5,640 nt of DNA from Alphaproteobacteria bacterium (lineage in GTDB: Bacteria; Pseudomonadota; Alphaproteobacteria; Rhizobiales; Beijerinckiaceae), in contig RFZR01000119.1 of assembly GCA_009920595.1 (NCBI GenBank), forward strand, positions 1 through 5,640, read 5' to 3'. A model generated the notes under the pieces. It was given only the letters and a program-made list of their open reading frames with translations, had not been told where the DNA came from and made no database searches. The translations under genes and the position numbers were made by a program. Of this stretch, positions 1 through 5,640 are shown one piece after another (within the stretch, counting starts at the first letter, position 1; every line of letters starts with the position of its first letter).

Positions 1-1763
1 TCATCGTGCTCTCGGTGATGAACGGGTTTCGCAAAGAATTGCTCGACAAGATAGTTGGCATTAATGGCCATATATTTGTCGGCGCCATCGATAAGCCGCT
101 TACAGATTACTCCGAATTATCCTCGCTCTTTGAAAAAATTCCGGGTGTGAGTCTCGCTTTGCCTTTGATTGAGGGGCAAGCGCTCGCTTCATCGCAAGCA
201 AGCGCGTCGGGTGTACTCGTGCGCGGTGTTCGTGAGAGTGATTTACGCCGCATTCCTTCAATCGCTAACAATATCAAACTTGGCGCGCTTGATGGGTTTG
301 ACAAGGCGTCGGGTGTGGTGATCGGCAAACGGCTTGCCGAACAACTTTATCTGCGTCCGGGCGATAATATTACGTTGACGGCGCCACGTGGCCCGCAAAC
401 GCCTTTTGGTACGGCACCACGGATCAAATCCTATCCGATTGCCGCGGTCTATGAAATCGGCATGTCAGAATTTGACTCGACCTTCGTTTATATGCCGCTT
501 CCCGAAGCGCAATCCTATTTCAATCGTTCAGATGACGTGAGTGCGATTGAGATTTTTCTCGTCAATCCCGACCGGATCGATGAGACGAAACTTGCGATCC
601 AAAAATCAACTGAGCGTCCGATCTTTTTGACCGATTGGCGGCAACGCAACAAAACTTTTTTTGGCGTTCTCGAAGTTGAACGTAATGTGATGTTTTTGAT
701 TTTGACTTTGATCGTACTTGTCGCAGCGTTGAATATTGTGTCCGGGCTTATCATGCTTGTGAAAGACAAAAGCGCGGATATTGCGATTTTGCGCACGATG
801 GGCGCTACGCGATCATCCATCTTACGGGTGTTTTTAATCACGGGCGCATCGATCGGTATTGTCGGCACGCTGGCGGGGTTCGGCTTAGGGCTCATTGTGG
901 CGATGAATATCGAGACGATCCGCGCCTTTTTATCTGCGGTCACAAAAACCAATCTGTTTCCGGCAGAATTTTATTTCCTCTCTCATTTGCCTGCTGATGT
1001 TGATGCGCGTGAGGTGATCACTGTCGTGGGAATGGCATTGCTTTTATCCCTCATCGCGACGCTATGCGCGTCTTCACCCCGCGTTGATCCCGTGCTTCTC
1101 ATGTGGAAGATCGAGCGCCGCTTTGTCGATGCGGAGCAAACGCTCAACATCATTCGCGGTGCGGATCTCGCAATTTGGCCCGGCCAGTCTGTGGCGCTGA
1201 TTGCGCCCTCAGGCACTGGCAAATCAACCTTGCTTCATATGGCAGGTCTTTTGGAAAAACCTGATGCGGGTGAAATCTATATCGGTGGCACCGCGACCTC
1301 GACGCTTGATGATAAAGCGCGCACGACAATCCGTCGGGAAACGCTCGGCTTTGTCTATCAAGCGCATCATCTGCTCCCCGAGTTTACAGCGCTCGAAAAT
1401 GTGATGCTGCCGCAAATGATCGGCGGACTTGATCGGGGGGAGGCGCGGCTGCGTGCGGCGGACCTCTTACGTTATCTCGGACTTGGCGAGCGTCTCACGC
1501 ATCGGCCATCGGAATTGTCAGGCGGTGAACAACAACGCGTGGCGATCGCGCGTGCGGTGGCTAATCGTCCGCGTGTGCTTCTTGCCGATGAGCCGACAGG
1601 TAATCTTGATCCGGCGACATCGGAACGTGTGTTCATCACATTGCTTTCGCTGGTGAAGGCGACGGGGCTTGCGGCCTTGATCGCAACCCATAATCTTGAA
1701 TTGGCGCGGCGTATGGATCGTCGCGTGACACTCCGCGATGGCCTCGTTGTCGAACTTGATTAG
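1..1763 (+). CDS. lolC-lolD: Lipoprotein-releasing ABC permease (LolC/E/F type, 5' truncated by window) fused in frame to LolD ATPase
   Basis: The Lol transporter extracts outer-membrane lipoproteins from the inner membrane and passes them to LolA. Residues here count from the GTG at 6, but the frame is open from position 3 and family members have about 50 more N-terminal residues including TM1, so the true start lies outside the window. The permease part shows the conserved post-TM1 motif SVMNGFRKELLDKI, a periplasmic domain (about 20-225), TM2 (about 227-251), the cytoplasmic coupling segment KDKSADIAILRTMGA, TM3 (about 270-300) and TM4 (about 337-354). The ATPase part is complete in its motifs: Walker A APSGTGKST (400-408), Q-loop Q452, signature LSGGEQQR (504-511), Walker B VLLADEP (524-530), D-loop NLD and H-loop H562. 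Normally these are two adjacent genes. Here no stop or new start separates them and the permease tail (family pattern YPSWRAxRxDPVEALRYE) is incomplete. It could be a real fusion or a deletion or assembly scar. Confidence 0.9.
   Translation, partial: IVLSVMNGFRKELLDKIVGINGHIFVGAIDKPLTDYSELSSLFEKIPGVSLALPLIEGQALASSQASASGVLVRGVRESDLRRIPSIANNIKLGALDGFDKASGVVIGKRLAEQLYLRPGDNITLTAPRGPQTPFGTAPRIKSYPIAAVYEIGMSEFDSTFVYMPLPEAQSYFNRSDDVSAIEIFLVNPDRIDETKLAIQKSTERPIFLTDWRQRNKTFFGVLEVERNVMFLILTLIVLVAALNIVSGLIMLVKDKSADIAILRTMGATRSSILRVFLITGASIGIVGTLAGFGLGLIVAMNIETIRAFLSAVTKTNLFPAEFYFLSHLPADVDAREVITVVGMALLLSLIATLCASSPRVDPVLLMWKIERRFVDAEQTLNIIRGADLAIWPGQSVALIAPSGTGKSTLLHMAGLLEKPDAGEIYIGGTATSTLDDKARTTIRRETLGFVYQAHHLLPEFTALENVMLPQMIGGLDRGEARLRAADLLRYLGLGERLTHRPSELSGGEQQRVAIARAVANRPRVLLADEPTGNLDPATSERVFITLLSLVKATGLAALIATHNLELARRMDRRVTLRDGLVVELD
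1062..1103 (+). other. Permease/LolD fusion junction
   Basis: After TM4 the protein reads ATLCASSPRVDPVLLMWKIERRF. The RVDPV part matches the family permease tail (RxDPVEALRYE), while PVLLMxxIERRF looks like the first strand of LolD. The two share a Pro-Val step, so the join may lie in a short cccgt repeat at about 1090-1094 that would remove the last permease residues, the stop and the LolD start. Alternatively the break is just after ATL at about 1064 and everything after it is LolD N-terminus. No Shine-Dalgarno precedes the GTG at 1092 or the ATG at 1101, so a separately initiated LolD is not supported. Confidence 0.65.
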
Positions 1764-1814
1764 CGCTCCTTTAATTCATTTTTAACCATCAGAGTCGGCA
1801 TCCAAAAACATCCC

Positions 1815-1843
1815 TTGCAATGAGAACAAAACAAGAACATTAT
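1815..1843 (+). promoter_or_regulatory. Predicted sigma70-type promoter of the 30-residue peptide gene
   Basis: A -35 hexamer TTGCAA (1815-1820, 5/6 to TTGACA) is separated by exactly 17 bases from a -10 hexamer CATTAT (1838-1843, 4/6 to TATAAT). The transcript would start near 1850, leaving a leader of about 23 bases before the ATG at 1873. A LexA box fills most of the spacer, which supports a real repressible promoter. The -10 match alone is modest. Confidence 0.6.
1824..1838 (+). promoter_or_regulatory. LexA (SOS) operator, GAAC-N7-GAAC
   Basis: The sequence GAACAAAACAAGAAC is an exact direct repeat of GAAC with a 7-base spacer. Read on the other strand it is GTTC-N7-GTTC, the established LexA recognition pattern of Alphaproteobacteria. 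The box lies between the predicted -35 and -10 elements and touches the first base of the -10, the expected place for a repressor that blocks RNA polymerase. Eight fixed bases occur by chance about once in 65 kb per strand, so the coincidence with a promoter upstream of a short gene is meaningful, although it has not been tested. Confidence 0.75.
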
Positions 1844-1862
1844 CTCTCCATCGACAAAACAT

Positions 1863-1867
1863 GGAGG
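1863..1867 (+). promoter_or_regulatory. Strong ribosome binding site of the 30-residue peptide gene
   Basis: GGAGG lies 5 bases before the ATG at 1873. An in-frame ATG at 1861 would add four residues (MEVF), but it overlaps the Shine-Dalgarno and has none of its own, so 1873 is the chosen start. Confidence 0.75.
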
Positions 1868-1872
1868 TTTTC

Positions 1873-1965
1873 ATGCTTCGCTCTGTCTTTGAAGATGTAA
1901 CGGAATTGGCCGCACTCGCAGCCTTTTTGGCCACAATTTATGCCTGGTCAGGGATCTTCGCCTGA
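1873..1965 (+). CDS. 30-residue single-pass membrane peptide, probably SOS-induced (SidA-like by analogy)
   Basis: The reading frame is 30 codons plus TGA. It starts MLRSVFEDVTELAALAAFLA and continues as a hydrophobic segment with Tyr, Trp and Phe near the end. Residues 1-11 are short and charged (R3, E7, D8, E11). Residues 12-30 are uncharged and long enough for one membrane helix, so the peptide probably sits in the inner membrane with almost no soluble part. It has a perfect GGAGG at good spacing, its own predicted promoter and a LexA box, and it lies 109 bases after lolD and 86 bases before dnaE. I do not recognise a named family. Caulobacter SidA is a 29-residue LexA-controlled inner-membrane inhibitor of cell division, and the resemblance here is in size, topology and regulation only. 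It could also be a leader peptide for dnaE. Confidence 0.7.
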   Translation: MLRSVFEDVTELAALAAFLATIYAWSGIFA

Positions 1966-1985
1966 GTTTGTCCACGGCGGGAATG

Positions 1986-2029
1986 GTGCTTCATCTTGCC
2001 TTGGCCTTGATCTTCAAGGCATGAAGCAT
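1986..2029 (+). promoter_or_regulatory. Nested hairpin with two alternative inner stems in the dnaE leader
   Basis: The outer arms TGCTTCAT (1987-1994) and ATGAAGCA (2021-2028) pair perfectly over 8 bp, with a possible G-U pair outside. Inside, GCCTTGA (2004-2010) pairs with TCAAGGC (2014-2020) around a 3-base loop. A second copy of GCCTTG (1998-2003) can instead pair with CAAGGC (2015-2020), leaving an 11-base loop. The structure ends 9 bases before the dnaE Shine-Dalgarno. No T-run follows, so it is not a standard intrinsic terminator. A role in translation control, mRNA stability or processing between the two genes is inference. Confidence 0.5.
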
Positions 2030-2037
2030 AGGGTCGT

Positions 2038-2042
2038 GGGAG
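2038..2042 (+). promoter_or_regulatory. dnaE ribosome binding site
   Basis: GGGAG lies 9 bases before the ATG at 2052 and decides the dnaE start. No other start close to the conserved PHP motif has a comparable site. Confidence 0.6.
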
Positions 2043-2051
2043 CAGATAAGA

Positions 2052-3410
2052 ATGGCGCGCGTTTTGGAAGAAGTGGGCTTTGTCCATCTCCATGTCCATT
2101 CTTCCTATTCGCTGCTTGAAGGCGCGCTCAAGATCGATGACCTCAAGAAACAGGCGCTCGGCGACAAGATGCCGGCGCTGGCACTGACCGACACCAACAA
2201 TCTTTTCGGCGCTTTGGAATTTTCCGAGAAGCTCTCTGGCGCGGGAATCCAGCCGATCATTGGCGTCGAGCTGTCGATTGATTGTGGGGATGAGCCGCAG
2301 TCCCGCGCGGGTGTGTCGGGTCAAAGTTTTCCTTCGCTCGTGCTGATCGCGGCCTCGGAAGTTGGCTATGACCATCTTATGGCGCTTTCATCCGATGCCT
2401 ATCTCAAACCGGAATCGGGGGTGGTGGCGCATGTTTCGCTCACCGCTCTTTCAAACCGCGTTGAGGGGGTGATCGCTCTCACTGGCGGTCCCAAGGGACC
2501 GCTTGATCGGGCACTCGCCGCGGGACAGAGGGAGCTGGCTGAAGAGAGATTAAAGGCGCTCAAAGCGCTTTTTGGTGATCGGCTCTATATCGAACTTCAA
2601 CGCCATGGGTTGCCGGAAGAAGAGCGCGTTGAACCCGCGCTTCTCGATCTTGCCTATCGTTATGATGTGCCTCTGGTCGCAACAAACGAACCCTATTTCA
2701 CCAAGCCGCAAGCCTATGAAGCGCATGATGCGCTGTTAGCAATTGCCGAAGGGCGTTTGATTTCAGACACCGAGCGGCGTCGAGTCACGCCGGATCATTA
2801 TTTTAAAACACGAGCGGCGATGAAGAAGCTTTTCGCCGATCTGCCCGAAGCGCTTTCGAATACAATCGAGATCGCGTTGCGCTGCCATTATCGGCCTGAA
2901 ATGCGCAAGCCGATTTTGCCGAGCTTTGCTGATGGACAAGAAGGCGAGGCTCTTGAATTAAAAAAGCAAGCGAAAGCGGGTTTGAAAGAACGTCTTGCTG
3001 TTCATGGTCCTGCCGAGGGGTTGACGGAAGACGATTATCGCGCGCGTCTTGATTTCGAACTCTCTGTGATCGAGCGGATGAAATATCCGGGTTATTTTTT
3101 GATCGTCGCGGATTTCATTCAATGGGCAAAGAAAGAAGGCATTCCTGTGGGTCCCGGTCGTGGCTCGGGTGCAGGATCGCTCGTCGCTTATGCCTTGACG
3201 ATTACAGATCTTGATCCGCTGCGTTTTGGGTTGCTCTTCGAACGCTTTCTGAATCCAGAACGTGTATCGATGCCGGACTTCGATATCGATTTCTGTCAGG
3301 ATCGGCGTGACGAAGTCATTCGCTATGTGCGCGATAAAAATGCCTTACGGCCAAGTCGACAAGCTCACGAAACTTGTGCCGCAAAATCCTGCAAATCCTG
3401 TAACGCTTGA
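2052..3410 (+). CDS. dnaE: DNA polymerase III alpha subunit, N-terminal fragment (PHP domain and first part of palm), frame broken
   Basis: DnaE is the catalytic subunit of the replicative DNA polymerase III holoenzyme. Residues 1 to about 280 form the PHP domain, opening with HLHVHSSYSLLEGA. The polymerase thumb and palm follow, with GPGRGSGAGSLVAYAL and the catalytic motif MPDFDIDF, whose Asp411 and Asp413 correspond to E. coli D401 and D403. Genuine DnaE sequence stops at residue 429 (codon ending 3338). The remaining 23 codons to the TGA at 3410 are an out-of-frame tail. The family continues here with YGRDxVxQIITFGTxxAxxxxRDVGRV, which is absent, and the protein resumes in another frame at 3340. 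As written the fragment cannot polymerise DNA. Since dnaE is normally essential, either the sequence is faulty here, another DnaE exists, or the locus is a pseudogene. Confidence 0.93.
   Translation: MARVLEEVGFVHLHVHSSYSLLEGALKIDDLKKQALGDKMPALALTDTNNLFGALEFSEKLSGAGIQPIIGVELSIDCGDEPQSRAGVSGQSFPSLVLIAASEVGYDHLMALSSDAYLKPESGVVAHVSLTALSNRVEGVIALTGGPKGPLDRALAAGQRELAEERLKALKALFGDRLYIELQRHGLPEEERVEPALLDLAYRYDVPLVATNEPYFTKPQAYEAHDALLAIAEGRLISDTERRRVTPDHYFKTRAAMKKLFADLPEALSNTIEIALRCHYRPEMRKPILPSFADGQEGEALELKKQAKAGLKERLAVHGPAEGLTEDDYRARLDFELSVIERMKYPGYFLIVADFIQWAKKEGIPVGPGRGSGAGSLVAYALTITDLDPLRFGLLFERFLNPERVSMPDFDIDFCQDRRDEVIRYVRDKNALRPSRQAHETCAAKSCKSCNA
3333..3345 (+). other. dnaE deletion and frameshift junction
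   Basis: The bases gataaaaatgcc join the codons Asp-Lys of one frame to Met-Pro (ATG at 3340) of the next, through a run of five A. Compared with E. coli DnaE, 29 residues are missing between RxVADM-like and xPYG-like positions. The frame change implies a loss of 3n+2 bases, and 86 would fit exactly. A +1 slip on the A run would restore the frame but not the lost residues, so programmed frameshifting does not explain it. Shared A bases at the two ends would be enough microhomology for a deletion or a mis-join. Confidence 0.8.
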
Positions 3411-5415
3411 ACAAGCGATTGCGACCGAGCAAAGATTACGCTCTGCAGCCGATGAAGATCCAACCGTCAAGCGCCTTTTGGATATGGCCTTGATGCTTGA
3501 AGGGCTTCATCGCCACGCGTCAACACACGCGGCGGGTATTGTGATTGGTGATCGTCCGCTTGAACAATTGGTGCCGCTCTATCGCGATCCGAAATCCGAC
3601 ATGCTTGTCACCCAATTCAATATGAAATGGGTTGAATCAGCGGGACTCGTGAAATTCGATTTTCTCGGTTTGAAAACACTCACCGTTTTGCAGAAGGCGG
3701 TTGAGTTATTGCAAAGCCGTGGGGTCAGTCTCGATCTCTCCACCATTCCGCTTGATGACACACGGACTTTCGACATGCTCGGCCGCGGTGAGACGGTTGG
3801 TGTGTTCCAGCTTGAAAGTGCGGGTATGCGCAAAGCGCTTGCAGACATGCGCGCGGATCGCTTTGAAGATATTATCGCTCTTGTGGCGCTTTATCGCCCG
3901 GGCCCGATGGCGAATATTCCGGTCTATAATGCGCGTAAAAACGGCAAAGAAAAGCCGGACTATATTCACCCGAAACTCGAAGTCTCTTTGAAAGAAACAT
4001 ACGGTGTCATCATCTATCAAGAACAGGTGATGCAGATTGCGCAGATTCTTTCCGGTTACTCGCTTGGTGAAGCCGATCTCTTGCGTCGCGCGATGGGCAA
4101 GAAGATCAAAAAAGAAATGGACGCGCAGCGCGAGCGTTTTGTTTCCGGTGCTGTTGAGCGCGGCTTGGATGAAAAAATCGCGGATGAAATTTTCGATCTT
4201 CTCGCGAAATTCGCCGACTACGGATTTAACAAAAGTCACGCCGCTGCTTATGCGCTTGTCGCCTATCAAACCGCCTATTTGAAAGCAAATTATCCGGTTG
4301 AGTTTTTGGCGGCGTCCATGACGCTTGATCTTTCAAACACAGATAAGCTTTCGGAATTTCGGCGCGAAGCACAACGTTTGGGTTTTCGCGTTGATCCGCC
4401 CTCGATCAATCGTTCAGGCGTGACCTTCGAGGTTCATGCGGATGGTGATGGGCAATTGTCCATTCGCTACGCATTGGCGGCGATTAAAGGGGTAGGCCAA
4501 CAAGCGGTTGAGAGTCTCGTTGCAGCGCGTGGAAAACAATCATTCAAAGATCTCTCTGATCTTGCGCGCCGGATCAACCCGCGACTTGTCAATAAAAAGA
4601 CTCTCGAAAGTCTCATCGCTGCTGGCGCGCTTGATGAATTAGAAAAAGATCGCGCGCGCGCTTTTGCGGCTGTTGATCAGATCTTGGCATTGGCCAATCG
4701 TTCGCAAGATGAAGCGAGCGCGGGGCAGGGTGATATTTTCGGTTCAATGGGCGAGAAGGAATCTTTGCGCATTCCGCCGCATAAGCCGTGGCTCGCTTCC
4801 GAGCGGTTGCAGCGTGAATATGATGCGATTGGCTTCTTCCTGTCGGGCCATCCGCTTGATGATTACGCTTCGATTTTGAAACGGCTTAAGCTTCAAACCT
4901 ATACTGAACTCGCGCGTGCCGCACGTGCGGGCGCGCCTGCAGGGCGGATTGCGGCGACCGTTCTTGACCGCACAGAGCGCCGGACAAAGTCGGGAAGCAA
5001 AATGGGTATTCTCGCCCTTTCCGACCGAACGGGTCATTTCGAAGCGATCATTTTCCAAGAGGGCCTCAATCATTATCGGGACATTCTGGAGCCCGGTCAG
5101 GCCGTAATCCTGATGGTTCAGGCGCAGGTGGAGGGCGAGGATGTTCGTCTTCGCATCAATGGGGCCGAACCCCTTGAGAAGGCGGCGGCAAAGCTTCCGT
5201 CGGCGCTTCGCATCACAATCGGTGATGAAAAAGCCATTCCCGAGGTCGCAAACGCGCTCAAAAACAAAGGTGACGGCGAAATCTCAATCATAATTCCGGT
5301 TGAAGGGGGCGTGCGAGAGGTCGAAATGAAGCTCTCGGGTCGGTTTCAGGCGACCCCGCAGGTGGCTGGGCTTTTGCGCACTTTGCCGGGGGTGCTTTCC
5401 GTCGAGCAGGCCTGA
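3340..5415 (+). CDS. dnaE: DNA polymerase III alpha subunit, C-terminal fragment (rest of palm, fingers, HhH, clamp motif, OB fold, C-terminal domain)
   Basis: This is the continuation of the upstream fragment. Authentic sequence begins at MPYGQVDKLTKLVPQNP. The open frame extends 5' to an ATG at 3262, but those 26 residues are an out-of-frame reading of upstream dnaE. No Shine-Dalgarno precedes 3340, so separate translation is doubtful. Counting from 3340, the third catalytic Asp is residue 107 in VKFDFLGL (E. coli D555), the fingers include RPGPMANIP (about 186) and FNKSHAAAY (about 296), and a helix-hairpin-helix lies near AAIKGVGQQAV (about 378). A beta-clamp-binding pentapeptide QGDIF sits at 463-467, like QADMF in E. 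coli. An OB fold spans about 534-617, and the C-terminal tau-binding region ends at LPGVLSVEQA. The two fragments give 429+691 residues; with the missing 29 the total is about 1,149, close to the E. coli length of 1,160. Confidence 0.93.
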   Translation: MPYGQVDKLTKLVPQNPANPVTLEQAIATEQRLRSAADEDPTVKRLLDMALMLEGLHRHASTHAAGIVIGDRPLEQLVPLYRDPKSDMLVTQFNMKWVESAGLVKFDFLGLKTLTVLQKAVELLQSRGVSLDLSTIPLDDTRTFDMLGRGETVGVFQLESAGMRKALADMRADRFEDIIALVALYRPGPMANIPVYNARKNGKEKPDYIHPKLEVSLKETYGVIIYQEQVMQIAQILSGYSLGEADLLRRAMGKKIKKEMDAQRERFVSGAVERGLDEKIADEIFDLLAKFADYGFNKSHAAAYALVAYQTAYLKANYPVEFLAASMTLDLSNTDKLSEFRREAQRLGFRVDPPSINRSGVTFEVHADGDGQLSIRYALAAIKGVGQQAVESLVAARGKQSFKDLSDLARRINPRLVNKKTLESLIAAGALDELEKDRARAFAAVDQILALANRSQDEASAGQGDIFGSMGEKESLRIPPHKPWLASERLQREYDAIGFFLSGHPLDDYASILKRLKLQTYTELARAARAGAPAGRIAATVLDRTERRTKSGSKMGILALSDRTGHFEAIIFQEGLNHYRDILEPGQAVILMVQAQVEGEDVRLRINGAEPLEKAAAKLPSALRITIGDEKAIPEVANALKNKGDGEISIIIPVEGGVREVEMKLSGRFQATPQVAGLLRTLPGVLSVEQA

Positions 5416-5444
5416 TTTTACGTCATAAATCAGCGGTTTCGACC

Positions 5445-5473
5445 TTGCCAATTGGGGTTTGGCCCAGTATACG
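5445..5473 (+). promoter_or_regulatory. Predicted sigma70-type promoter of rpsB
   Basis: TTGCCA (5445-5450, 5/6 to TTGACA) and TATACG (5468-5473, 4/6 to TATAAT) are separated by 17 bases. The predicted start near 5480 gives a leader of about 100 bases before the rpsB ATG. The perfect palindrome CCAATTGG (5448-5455) overlaps the -35 element. A separate promoter here fits the habit of ribosomal protein genes being expressed independently of the upstream polymerase gene. Confidence 0.55.
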
Positions 5474-5492
5474 ACCCCCCATCACACATGCG

Positions 5493-5518
5493 GGAATTAT
5501 GGCTTTCGGGCCATTTCC
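5493..5518 (+). promoter_or_regulatory. Hairpin in the rpsB 5' leader
   Basis: ATGGC (5499-5503) pairs with GCCAT (5510-5514) around a 6-base loop, and GGAA (5493-5496) pairs with TTCC (5515-5518) outside it with a 2-base bulge, giving 9 bp. Further downstream, TGTCC (5525-5529) can pair with GGACA (5557-5561), ending just before the Shine-Dalgarno. No T-run follows the hairpin. S2 is known to regulate its own mRNA through leader structure in E. coli. A similar function here is inference. Confidence 0.4.
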
Positions 5519-5566
5519 GGTGGCTGTCCATGGGGGCGGTCCACATCTCCCGCAGAGGACATAACC

Positions 5567-5570
5567 GGAG
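5567..5570 (+). promoter_or_regulatory. rpsB ribosome binding site
   Basis: GGAG lies 8 bases before the ATG at 5579. Confidence 0.7.
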
Positions 5571-5578
5571 AATACACA

Positions 5579-5640
5579 ATGGCTTTGCCAGATTTTTCCA
5601 TGCGCCAATTGCTTGAAGCCGGCGCCCATTTCGGTCACCA
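5579..5640 (+). CDS. rpsB: 30S ribosomal protein S2, N-terminal part (cut by window end)
   Basis: The first 20 codons read MALPDFSMRQLLEAGAHFGH, with part of the next codons before the window ends. The pattern xMRxLLEAGxHFGHQ is the conserved start of bacterial S2, and the MALPDF beginning is typical of Rhizobiales-type proteins. S2 binds the 30S subunit late in assembly and is needed together with S1 for initiation. The gene has its own promoter candidate and a clear ribosome binding site. The gene usually following it is tsf, outside this window. Confidence 0.93.
   Translation, partial: MALPDFSMRQLLEAGAHFGH

Noticed and set aside
1761..1790. T-rich stretch after the LolD stop as a terminator
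   Set aside because: The T runs are not preceded by a stable hairpin.
1792..1796. GAGTC, a GANTC site for the CcrM methylase upstream of the peptide promoter
   Set aside because: A single five-base match is expected by chance, and it lies upstream of the -35 and not at the -10.
1938..2375. Long open frame on the - strand over the dnaE 5' end
   Set aside because: It is antisense to the well-supported DnaE PHP domain, its translation resembles no family I know, and it is explained by codon bias.
3333..3345. Programmed ribosomal frameshift at the A run in dnaE
   Set aside because: A +1 slip would join the frames, but about 29 conserved palm residues would still be missing, so a deletion is the better explanation.
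4210..4250. Intein at the DnaE site FADY/FNKSH used by cyanobacterial split inteins
   Set aside because: The sequence runs FADYGFNKSHAAAY without interruption, and the position after FADY is Gly, not Cys.
5413..5432. Inverted repeat TGATTT / AAATCA over the dnaE stop codon, as a terminator
   Set aside because: Only six A/T-rich pairs with an 8-base loop and no T-run after it, so too weak to call an intrinsic terminator.
5423..5638. Open frame on the - strand across the rpsB leader
   Set aside because: It overlaps the conserved start of rpsB and the rpsB promoter, and has no recognisable motif or ribosome binding site.

Overview
The window looks like a chromosomal housekeeping segment from an alphaproteobacterium, probably of the order Hyphomicrobiales (Rhizobiales), at moderate GC. 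This rests on the N-terminus of ribosomal protein S2 (MALPDFSMRQLLEAG), the gene order Lol permease - LolD - DnaE - RpsB, and a perfect alphaproteobacterial-type LexA box (GAAC-N7-GAAC). The organism is inferred from remembered family sequences, not from a search. All recognised genes are on the + strand.

Layout. Positions 1-1763 hold the 3' part of a lipoprotein-releasing ABC permease (LolC/LolE/LolF type). It runs in one open frame, without a stop, into an apparently complete LolD ATPase, so the usual permease tail, stop codon and separate LolD start are missing. Positions 1764-2051 are a compact regulatory region with a sigma70-like promoter, a LexA operator in its spacer, a strong Shine-Dalgarno and a 30-codon gene for a single-pass membrane peptide. 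A nested hairpin with two alternative pairings follows just before dnaE. Positions 2052-5415 hold dnaE, the catalytic alpha subunit of DNA polymerase III, broken at about 3339 by a frame change and loss of about 29 conserved palm-domain codons. Positions 5416-5578 carry a probable promoter and structured leader for rpsB, which begins at 5579 and leaves the window.

The most interesting unit is the SOS-type promoter with the 30-residue membrane peptide at 1815-1965. Its size, predicted topology and apparent LexA control recall SidA, the 29-residue SOS-induced division inhibitor of Caulobacter crescentus. The sequence does not prove homology or shared function. The peptide gene lies directly upstream of the replicative polymerase gene, so read-through from the SOS promoter could also raise dnaE expression.

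The window has two deletion-like scars in genes that are normally essential: the lolC/lolD junction and the dnaE palm. The first keeps the frame and could be a real fusion transporter. The second would give a non-functional polymerase. A collapsed or mis-joined assembly is a serious explanation for both and should be excluded before either is treated as biology.
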